From Ostrinia nubilalis (Eukaryota > Arthropoda > Insecta > Lepidoptera > Crambidae), in the NCBI RefSeq assembly GCF_963855985.1, contig NC_087092.1:18166001-18230000 (forward strand): 64,000 nucleotides of DNA, in the 5' to 3' direction. The notes under the pieces are model-generated. The model did no database searches. It had not been told where the DNA came from and saw only the letters and a list, made by a program, of their open reading frames with translations. Positions 1 through 9,314 of the stretch are shown one piece after another. Within the stretch, counting starts at the first letter, position 1, and each line of letters begins with the position of its first letter. Made by a program: the position numbers and the translations under genes.

Positions 1-104
1 TTCGCGTTTATAATAAATACATAATATGAAGGTTCTAATACATAGTTGTGGCTATTTGACAGTTTTCGGACTATCCTATCAATTACGTAAAAGCCATCGT
101 TTTA

Positions 105-360
105 GTTTTATTTGACAACCTAATTCCACCAGCCCCCTTCCATCACCGGGGAACCAGACGCAATTAGCGTACCATCCTTACAATGTCGACATTCCACCAG
201 CTCACACTAAGCATTTCGATAACTCTTTTATAATGCGAACAGCTAGGGACCGGAATTCGCTGCAATGCCTGCTGCTGTCTTTCCTAAACACCATAATCCG
301 GGCCTTTTCAAGGCGAGAGTGAATAGGCACTTGCAGGGCAGATATGTACCATTCTAGACA
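105..360 (+). pseudogene. Non-LTR retrotransposon ORF2 C-terminal remnant
   Basis: This is the extreme C-terminus of a LINE reverse-transcriptase protein, kept as a 5'-truncated dead copy. Read across three frames, it gives the pieces 'LIPPAPFHHRGTRR', 'VDIPPAHTKHFDNSF', 'RTAR', 'PAAVFPKHHN' and 'LFKARVNRHLQG', ending at a TAG near 352-354. That order (basic tract, RTARxxNSLP, VFP, FKxRVNRHL) is what I know from the ends of R1/Jockey-like insect LINE proteins. A stop and at least two frameshifts interrupt it, so it makes no protein. The clade is uncertain because no RT catalytic motif remains. Confidence 0.6.
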
Positions 361-837
361 GTACCTCACTTAACACCAGGTGCGATTGCGGTAAAATACC
401 TGCCTTATTATGCATAAATAGTGGTTTAGTCTTTTGGAGTCCGAAGACTCAATTAAACTAATTGAGTCATCTTTCGAACCACTGGACAACTGAAGCATTG
501 TGTAGGCGTTAGAATTTATGTGAATAGGCTATTATCTTGATTTCTGATCAAAAATGGCTACAGACTATTCAATTTTTCACAACACAATTACTTATCCTTT
601 AATCAAGATGGACAGGGTACAAACAAGATTGTACTGTTGTTAAGTGCCTAAACCAGTCGCAATCGCGTATTTTTAGTTTGTAGGTCAGCAGTTATTCAAA
701 CTGAAGTACCTAATTAGGCTTTGTCAGCATCATGTCCCATTTCGGATGAATTGACTTTGAGCATAATGAATTACATGAAAAGAAATACAATATACAATTA
801 AGGAGGAAACTACGAGTAGGATGTCTGTCATTGTCGC

Positions 838-1124
838 GTAGTGAAATAATAAAATAAATAATAAATAATAAATCTTTGGACAATTTCACACAGCGCCAGC
901 TAGCCCCAAAGTAAGCAACTTAATGCTTGTGTTATGGGTGCTACCTTAACGGATATACTACTTATATACTTTTTTTTTTTAAATACATAAATATTATACA
1001 TAGTCACACCCAGACCCGTCACAGAAATTAAAATTCATCATTTCAATTTCTGCCCGGCCGGGAATCGAACCCGGGACCTCTCGGCATAGTAGTCTGTTCT
1101 GAACCACTACACCAAACGGCCGAC
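838..1124 (-). mobile_element. tRNA-headed lepidopteran SINE, near full length
   Basis: On the minus strand the element opens at about 1124 with a tRNA-like head. A box-A-like stretch (GGTGTAGTGGTTC) is followed by a box-B-like stretch (GGTTCGATTCCCGG), which are the internal RNA polymerase III promoter elements. A body follows, then an A-rich tract near 970-981, a second body segment containing 'TAGCACCCATAACACAAGC', and a tail of repeated ATTTATT units near 840-870. The acceptor arm does not pair as in a working tRNA, so it is a SINE head and not a tRNA gene. A shorter copy of the tail segment lies at 3108-3200. I could not fix a target duplication. Confidence 0.7.
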
Positions 1125-2439
1125 AAATTGTGCCAGACTACACATTAATTTTCTTTATCTTGATAGGAATGTCTGCCTGTGTCGTAAATTAAGGTTTGCA
1201 AGCAATATTAATAAATTATGGGGTGTTATTCTATGCCTGCGACTATTACTGAGTTCACACGACACAAAGGCCTTCAGGACACAAGTAGGCTTCTTTTGCC
1301 ATTACATTAAAAGGTTCAGATTTTTACTACACCAAGTAATTTCAATGAAAAAACAAATTTATTTATTTACACAAAGTTCTTGTAGCTTTATCTCCCAGTG
1401 CTAGTAAGTACTTAAGTCTGTTATTATAATATGTTACTTAGATAAAATGAGAAACTAGCTTCTCTACTCTAGTTGGCTAACTAAGCTAATGTATCAAGTG
1501 GTTACTTTTGACAAATGACTGTACAAGATTTCTCAATTCCACGTAAGAATAATAATAGAAACACTGTTATACTTGTTGTTTGTTCGCCCTTATTCTTGTG
1601 AATCGGTTAGTTTTAATTAGAGCGAAGAAAGTTTGGTGTAACCCTATTAGTTATTCATTCATTGTGCTCTTGAGAGAAGTTGTGGAAGTGTTATTATAAG
1701 AAGTTGCCGCAACATTCAATTATTCTACTAATATTTTCTCAGTCCTTTTGGAGTGGTGTTGTAGGAGGTACTTGAAGGTTGAGTAACCTATTTATTTAAA
1801 GGACTGGAGGAAAACCTAGAAACACTTCAAAATGTTCAAATAATGGACGTTATATTGAACGAAGGATTTTTGCTTGATCAACACACTGTAGTAAATTATA
1901 ACATGAAATGAGTGTTGCAAATAGTATACCGTTATTTTTCTTTATGACAATGAAGTGACTTTATTCTCTGAATTAAATGAAAACTAATATTTCAACCTTA
2001 AGGGTGTCTGCCATTTATGTTAATTTGTATAATTCCTATCATTGTGTTGAAATTATTCAGCCATTAATCGTACAACCGTAAAATACAAAGTAAGCAATCA
2101 ACTCCAGCTCCTAAGAGGCAGGATTACCTAGTTTGGGAACTGCCAGTAATTTTAAATTGTTGTAAATCTTTTATGAATAAATTATTTATTATTTTGGCAA
2201 AACAATACAATTATGATGAACAAAACGGCAAATCCTTTTTACAATCTGCATTTAACTATAGAGTTATATTTTGGAAGGTAGGTACTGATTGAACTGAAAT
2301 AAACAGTTTTTATTGAATTTCAACGGAAAAGTAATGAGCTTGTGCCGGAATAATGAATTGTGATGAAATTACTTGATTGAAAGTTATTGTGTTATGTTTG
2401 AAAAGTACGTGTGTAATTTTAATGATTTTATTTCTTCTC
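1125..2439. other. AT-rich stretch, no gene seen
   Basis: There are only short open frames without family resemblance, and no inverted repeats or retrotransposon motifs that I could recognise. Confidence 0.5.
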
Positions 2440-2640
2440 GCATTATGAAAGGTGACTGACTGACTGACATAGTGATCTATCAACGCCCAGCCCAAACCAC
2501 TGGACGAATCGGGCTGAAATTTGGCATGCAGCATGCAGATGTTATGACGTAGGCATCCGCTAAGACAGAATTTTACGAAACTCCACCCCTAAGGGGGTAA
2601 AACGGGATCCACGCGTACGAAGTCGCGGGCGCCCGCTAGT
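2440..2640 (+). mobile_element. Helitron-like (Lep1-type) non-autonomous repeat, 3' part
   Basis: The body carries the phrases 'GGCTGAAATTTGGCATG', 'GGGGGTAAAACGGGATCC' and 'CGAAGTCGCGGGC', then a perfect GCGGGCGCCCGC palindrome and a terminal CTAGT. A hairpin just before a CTAG-type end is the pattern described for Lep1 Helitron-like elements. Related ends lie at 22445-22619 and 63653-63716, and related bodies at 16783-16890 and 37262-37360. It codes for nothing. Confidence 0.6.
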
Positions 2641-3107
2641 TCAATATCAAAGACAAAATCTATACAGCCACATTTACGAGTAGCTACTGTCGAAATCACG
2701 TAACTAAACGCTAAACGTAGTACGTACTTAGACATAATTTTAATGTTTATTAGCGTGCAAAATCACATGCGTATTACCATTGAACATGTTACTAATTAAT
2801 TAGATTCGCCATGAGAATAATGCCAGCACGTTACAGTCGTACGACCACACAGTACAGTACAGTACAGCCGCAACGAAATTACATTATTACATCGCTGACT
2901 GTTCGTAGCGACCGCGAGCGCTATGCTATATTAATTTCCAAATAGTGCACACGATGTTCGCTAATTAATTGTTAAATATTTCAGTTGGAACTGCTTTTCG
3001 CTTGACCTTTATGGGTAATCAATCGATGTACCTACACTTTATGAACTGTCAAAGTGTGAGGCTTTCATTGATGTTGCTTTATGCCAATAGTAACTTATAT
3101 CCGTTCT

Positions 3108-3200
3108 CTAGTACCCATAGTACAAGCTTTGCTCAGTTTGGGCTAGCGGCGCAGTGTAAAATGTCCAAGGATATTTATTTATTTATTACTTATTTTTTAC
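3108..3200 (+). mobile_element. SINE 3' fragment, same tail as the 838-1124 element
   Basis: The segment 'TAGTACCCATAGTACAAGC', then a 'TTTGGGCTAGC' stretch and a 'GATATTTATTTATTTATT' tail matches the 3' half of the complete SINE at 838-1124, in the opposite orientation. The tRNA head is absent, so this is a 5'-truncated insertion. Confidence 0.6.
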
Positions 3201-3612
3201 CAATTAAATTTTCTATGCTATAGTAAGTACTCTAAAACAAATGATATCTAACGAGTAATTATACAAAATAAAACGGTAACATGTTTTTGTTTTTAATTTA
3301 ATTTTCCTGATTTCTGTTAAGCTCCCAACAAAGTTAGTCGTAAAACAGTCATCAAAATCCACCGTTATTACGTACTTACTTGTGCCACGGCAATATTACT
3401 CAGGTTACTGCTTGATAACATAATTAGCTGCATAAAAGCCTTGCCATACCGATGGCACAACGGCATGTCGTTAACCCGCAAACTGTGCCAAATGTGCCAA
3501 ACGCGCGGCAGTCAAACGGTTAAATGGGCACAGCCGGGAACGACTACGACATTGTATTTAGCACAATGGTGGTGTTAACACTGAAGAGAATGTATAATTA
3601 CCTACTTAGTCA

Positions 3613-3655
3613 ATCAGAGAGAGACTAAGGAAGAAGTCCTTAGTCTCTCTCTGAT
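3613..3655. repeat. Perfect 18-bp inverted repeat with 7-nt loop
   Basis: The left arm 3613-3630 (ATCAGAGAGAGACTAAGG) is the exact reverse complement of 3638-3655; the loop is AAGAAGT. The following 130 bp (GAGGATCGCGACCACATAAT onward) looks like a dispersed lepidopteran repeat, but I cannot place its class. The hairpin may be a local inverted duplication at that repeat's edge. Confidence 0.6.
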
Positions 3656-3799
3656 GAGGATCGCGACCACATAATAGTGTTCCTCCACAGACTGCGATCA
3701 TAAGCTGAGTGGACCGCACTTTCGCCCACCGTCTTCCTCATCACGTCTGACAATCTCGTCGGTGCCCTGCCCGTTAAGACTTACTTACTTAGTCAATTA

Positions 3800-6700
3800 C
3801 AAAAAGAGAAAAAAGGCTTATAAGGTGTTGTTATTTGTCATCTTCGGGCATCATTTGTTGTCGTTGTTTTACTCAATGGCTGCGTGCACACGGTCAATTT
3901 TGTGACGTCTTTCTCCGGGCCGGGCGATATGTAATGTCGGGCAGGCAAGCAGCCAATATAACGCGTTGGCCTATTCGATTAATTATCTCCACTTATAGGG
4001 GTTATTCTACTACTTTTCCTATAGGACCGACTGCGGAAAAAAAAAGTGCTAATATTAAGATAGCACAACCGTGGCTTTGTCGCTACTATCTCTGGTTTTT
4101 ATAAATGGTTGCCGTCGCACGACCAAAGTACTTATTTTCCAGATACAGCAATAAACTTTAAATACATAAGCGAGGTTTTGTCAATATCAGCCTTGGAGCC
4201 ATTTTAAAAGGTGTAATACTGAATGCATTGTCATTCCTTTTGCCTCACGCTGAGTTATGTGCGCGATGACATTACGGCGTTCATCAATAGCTGTCGTTCA
4301 TTTTCCAGCGACCTACTAATATGACCTATATTTATTTATCGTATTTTTATTTGCCTTATTGTGTTATGACGTGAACTTTAACCTTTCAATAGTAGGCAGC
4401 AATTTTTTTCTAATAGTATCTATGTACCATACGAATCGTGATGCTGGCGCAGGGATACGATTCTCATGCAATCGAAAAAAGTTCACATTCGAAAAATAAT
4501 TCGAAGGGTATTGTTCGGTTTTTTCGTCTATTTACACCGTTTGTGCAATCTTAGAAGTTCACAATCGAAAAAAGTTCGATCGAAAACCACTAGAACGCTA
4601 CGAGTGCTAAGTACCAGTCGAACTTGAAATTCGTACACGAATTTACCTGTCAAAGTACTCCAATTCATAATCCTATGAACTGTGAAATAAAACCAAGAAA
4701 TTTTGTACATTGTAAGGATATTTTTTTATAAAGTAGATTGTAGAATATGAAATAGTCTCTAATAAAACTCGTATGAAGAAAAATAAATTATTTGTTATAT
4801 TTTTTTCAACGATGACATTGGCATTAATGACATAATCATTTTAACGTGTTCCGAAACATTCAGTACACGTAATGAAATATTTAAAATTAAACCTTTAAAA
4901 CTTTATGTTTTGTGATACTGTGTATTAATTTTACAACATTATTATTAAATTATAAAAATAAATGGGTTTTGTAATCAAATTTCACTAAGTAAAGATAAAA
5001 TTAATCATACGGAAGCACAGAATAAGTAATAGTACAGGTACAGAAGGATTACTCCGCAAGACGATTTAAATAAATGCGAGTCTTGCTACGACGCGATACA
5101 GTGGAATTCAGCTCGCACAGCACTACGTACCTACAATTTTATTCACCTACAAGTTTTGTCTCTTTCTATCGCGTGCCTCTGAACTTTTCTTACGCTGTTA
5201 GGGTTGCTGTCTAGTGAAAAAATAATTAATCTACTTATTTGTAATGAGGTACGTACGTAGGTAAGTATTACTGTTATTTTACCTTTGTAAAAATAACATT
5301 TCAAATATACCTACTTATTATTAAAAAAAACTTATTTTATTACAATGTCTTCATTGATACCTATTTTAACACAAGACGAATAAATTAAACATACTATTAC
5401 AGAAAAAAAGAAGAATCCTATACTATCCTAAGAATTATTGATTACCGACATGGCCAACATACCTTTCATCATCATTCTTTGGGAAGCGAAAAAAAAGATA
5501 AATCCGGTAGATTTCTTTTCGAATTTAAACACCCGAACGCCGCACGATATTTCTTTCTCTTTATGTCAATTTTTAAATAATACTTCGATCATAGAATTAG
5601 GTACTACAACGCACGCCAGCATCCTGACGGGCGCGCGCGTGACACTCGACTGATATAATACCCGCCGGCGGGGCGCTTCGCTGTAGGTAATTATCGGATG
5701 TACCGCGCGGAGTGAGCCAGGCCTGGTAATGGCCGACGTGGATAAAGTTTTGAATGCATAATCGTAGAAAATATTTTCTATTCGAATGGCTCAAGCTTAT
5801 TTATGCAAATACTTGGTTTAACTTGGCAACGTACACTATTAAAATAAAAATTAAGTAAACAAGCTCTAGTTGATTCTTTAATCTATGTTGAATGTTGAAA
5901 GTAAATAAGGTAGCAGAAATGTTTGTATGGTTGTAAAACGTTTTAAGAGGAAGTTTCTTTCATTTATTAAATAAATACTACCCGCAAAGTCAGTCCTGAG
6001 AGATCTTAGACAAACTGAAAATCCATTACAGGAAAAATGTGGACAAATTTAAAGCGAGTATAAATTACCATCGTCTTGTTGGTCTCTCCTTTCATTTGGT
6101 TTAAATTACCATTACCACACTTAATCAGGTCGTCCGTTCACCGGGTTCGAGGTCAGCACGTTGGCTATATTCTAGTTATGCGCCCAAATGTTAGTGAACA
6201 GATCATCAGTAACGCATAGCTTTGTACAGAGCGCAAACCATTTTAGTACCTACTGGAGTTTATTATTGTTTTTTTAGATTCTGTTTCTTTTTATTGCTCG
6301 CCTTTGTTATTCTACGTCACGTTATTTTTATGTTGTTTATAGTACTCAAGTAAAAAACTATTTCTATTTCAAAAGATCTGAAAATAAACGTTAGTACTAG
6401 CGCAATGTTTACGAGCGCGCAAGTACTCGGCGACTCTAAAATTTATTTTCTATTGCACCTCGTACACGAATGTCGAAGTCATAACAAACTTTAAGACATT
6501 GCATTGTACAACGAGGTATTTCTGTTAAAATGCCAGCACAGAAAATTTACATAAGAGCCTTAGGAGTGTTGTTAAATTCTTATTTTTGGAACCCCGTAGC
6601 GCTCGCTCCATGCACTGCAAAGTTACAACAAAGTAAACAAAAGTTTGCCCCAAAAACAACGGCTTGCCGCCATTAATAATGTATTACGAGTACACGGACA

Positions 6701-6880
6701 AATAACTGAATTTAATTACGCTAGTGGCGGCCCGTCACGTGATGTTTCCTACTACCACATAGTGAAAGAGATGGAAAAAAATGCTGGACACACTGGGGAC
6801 AAAATAGTAAGAACTTAGGTACTTGGGTAACCTAAGTTTTATGCTGTTTTTCATTAAAGTTGCAAGACTTCAGAGAAAAT
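3800..6880. other. No gene or classified repeat seen
   Basis: AT-rich DNA with short open frames (longest 89 codons at 3835-4104) that resemble no family I know. A GC-richer patch lies at about 5600-5740. No splice-bounded conserved exon was recognised. Confidence 0.45.
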
Positions 6881-6890
6881 ATTTATGATA

Positions 6891-7010
6891 GTTCGTTCGT
6901 TTTAGCCAAATGACGTCCACTGCTGGACAAAGGCCTCCCCCAATGAACCCTTTCCACAATGAACGGTCCTGCGCTACCCGCATCCAGGCTCTTCCCGCGA
7001 CCTTATTATT
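6891..7010 (-). mobile_element. RTE-type LINE, 3' end
   Basis: Reading the minus strand, the sequence encodes the end of an RTE protein (an 'SLDAGSAG'-like stretch, then a degraded 'QQWTS' end) and finishes in the ACGAACGAAC tail unit at 6891. The signature '...GACGTCATTTGGCT' followed by the ACGAACGA tail recurs at 26170, 54403 and 55353. A second partial 'CCCGCGACCTTA' at about 7066 suggests a small local duplication. The copy is heavily 5'-truncated and non-coding. Confidence 0.65.
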
Positions 7011-7364
7011 GGTTTTTGGGCCTTTACTTGCGCCAACTCGACCAGGTTTGATCTATTGTGGCAAAATCCCGCGACCTTAATAATGTTTATGAAAAAACTA
7101 TTAACTAACTTTGTCCCGTATTGGAGCGTAGAAATCGGGCCTACTTTATTCATGGCTACTGTGTAATGCAATGTTTAATCTTAACTAATTGCCTTTCCTT
7201 GATTTATAAGTCATTTTTAATTAATGCTACTGTATGCATATTAATAGCATGGAATAACATTTTTATGGAACCTTTTTCGATAGTGTTTTCTACACCCATT
7301 AAGATTTAAAATAGTTCATTTTGGTATGCATGTAATTTGAACAGTGAACACGTACACGTTAGAG

Positions 7365-7412
7365 ATGGGTTATTTATTTTTTTATTTTTTTATTTATTTA
7401 TTAAGGTACAGC
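7365..7412 (-). repeat. TAAA-rich LINE/SINE-like tail
   Basis: On the minus strand 'GTACCTTAATAAATAAATAA' runs into an A-rich tract, typical of a retroposon 3' tail with an AATAAA signal. The upstream body cannot be assigned, and the hairpin at 7437-7589 lies directly beside it. Confidence 0.35.
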
Positions 7413-7436
7413 AACAGATTGCAAATCATGGCTTAA

Positions 7437-7589
7437 CTACTAAAACGAAAAAAATAATTGTATGCTAGGTTCAAAGAATTTCGAAAGCTTGTATCGCGCA
7501 TGGAATTTATTCCTCTTTTTTTCTGTTTGCGCTACAAGCTTTCGAAATTCTTTGAACCTAGCATACAATTATTTTTTTCGTTTTAGTAG
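7437..7589. repeat. Perfect 57-bp inverted repeat (foldback hairpin)
   Basis: The arms 7437-7493 and 7533-7589 are exact reverse complements over 57 bp, separated by a 39-nt spacer. The outer tip is CTACTAAAACG and the inner tip is AAGCTTGTA. Pairing could resume in the spacer as GCGCA after a 2-nt bulge. No target duplication or transposon-type terminus is evident. It could be a very young foldback element or the source of a long hairpin RNA. Confidence 0.8.
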
Positions 7590-7689
7590 AACTGCATTTC
7601 AGGATAAAGCTTGTTTTTAAAAAAGTTTTTTTTTATTATAATTTTATTTGGGTAGTATTTAAACGAGTGACTGTAAATTTATGTTGTAA

Positions 7690-8880
7690 GTGTCAAAAAT
7701 AATTAATGTTGGCTAAAGAATTACTAAGTGAGCGACTGAGTGCGAGTGACGAAAAATCAAAAAAATAGCAACTTACAAAAAAAAATTGAGTTCCTTAAAA
7801 TACAAAATGAGAAGCTTCATAATATTTGAGCGACCTAATATTTGATTGAGTGTCAACGTTAGGTCTTGCATTTTTTTCAATATTTGGCAAATGCTTTTTT
7901 ATACTGAGCGGTATTTTTAACTTTAATGAAGTGTTTCGAATGCAAAAACTACTTTTGAAAAATGCTATTATGAGCGGCGTATTATGAGCCCACATTTAAA
8001 TAAAAAATGATCTTATGAAATAAATATTTGACGGAACACTATTCTAGTAGCGAAAAAAATAAATCATTAAAATTTAAGGGTAGGTAATCAAATGAAACAA
8101 TGTATTACGAAAAATGAAATAAATTTGTATTTTCTTAAATCGAATCAACAAAAAAAAACAAAATAAAATAAGTCGCTTCTGTCGACCCAAAAAAAAGTAA
8201 TCTTATTAATAAGGTTCATTGGTACCTATGAGGATTGAGGAGCTCTACCTACTCATCGTCACTGTATGATAAGTGCTGGCTTGGACTTAGCGGGCCGGCC
8301 TCGTTTAATTTTTTGTCCAATAGGTATCAGTTTTGCTTCCAGTGGCGGTGTTGTTAGTTTGAGCCGAATTGCTAGACCCAAAACGTGTTTGCATACATAT
8401 TTTGTTAAAAATTCAGTCGCCCCGCCCCTATTCGAATTCGCGCGCTGTAACAATCTGTAGTTTTCATTAATAAAGCGTATCAAAATAAAAAACATGAGAC
8501 CTCAAATATAATATCAGTAACCAATAATCATTAATAAAGCAGCTCACAAAACTTTGCTTAGAATTAACTTTTTTGTAGTTCGTTCAGTAAAACCTCAATT
8601 AGAAAAATGTAATGTATCTTCATATTAAAGTTGCCCTCTCTGTATTTCTAGTCGCTCACTTAGTAATTTAGTCGCCCGGATATTATTTTTATGTCTGAAA
8701 TGTAATAATCAAAACCCACATTTTGTAAGCTCGTTCTGGATTTTATTATTGATCAATATTCGTAGTTAGTTTGGTAAATTTTTCGCTTATCCAAATTCAT
8801 ACCGCTCAAGGTATTAAAACAGTATGCCATCATCAGTCGCAAAGTTTTTTCTTAGTCGCTCGTTTTATAATTCCCCATTT
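7690..8880. mobile_element. Putative non-autonomous DNA element with oppositely oriented GAGCGAC motifs
   Basis: An 18-bp sequence, ATTACTAAGTGAGCGACT at 7720-7737, recurs exactly inverted at 8650-8667. GAGCGAC or GAGCGG words occur at 7730, 7828, 7906 and 7972, all in one orientation. The opposite orientation (GTCGCTC, GTCGCC, GTCGC, CCGCTC) occurs at 8172, 8416, 8651, 8671, 8802, 8836 and 8855. The separation into a left and a right half is what subterminal binding sites of a DNA transposon look like. No transposase remains. The true ends were not found, and the class is unknown. Confidence 0.4.
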
Positions 8881-8889
8881 TATTTTACA

Positions 8890-9190
8890 CTTTTTAGTTT
8901 TAACTATCTCAATATCTGGGCCTGGTCATCATTTAAGTGCTCGGGAAGTCGAATCCAACGAACCCAAACTCGATAAGTTTCCGCCGTTTCGTTTAGTAGT
9001 TCCTATGGCCACTTCCTGACTCCATCATCAGATCAGCTCAATGGTACCATAATATTGCATTGTCATCGTACTTACATAAGTATACCAAATTTCAGCTCAA
9101 TCGGTTGAGGAGAACTGGTCTTAAATTCACTTGCAAGATTTGTCCCACACATACTAACAAGTGAAGTCAATATAAAGCTTGTAAAAATAA
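8890..9190 (-). repeat. Dispersed lepidopteran repeat, class uncertain
   Basis: On the minus strand the stretch includes 'CTTCACTTGTTAGTATGTG', 'CCGATTGAGCTGAAATTTGG' and 'GAGCTGATCTGATGATGGAG', phrases I recognise as repeated in lepidopteran genomes. It adjoins the 3' end of the LINE at 9200-13277, so the exact boundary between the two is unclear. Confidence 0.4.
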
Positions 9191-9314
9191 AATACATTGA
9201 ACAAAGATTAACAATTAATTTGCACTCCGATTGTAGCTGAACACAACATTCGTTTTAGTCTAGCTTTGATTTAAGTGATACAGTAATAATTCTAATAAAT
9301 ACATGCATGTTAGT

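Noticed and set aside
1051..1124. tRNA gene on the minus strand
   Set aside because: Box A- and box B-like text is present, but the acceptor arm does not pair and the sequence continues into a SINE body and tail.
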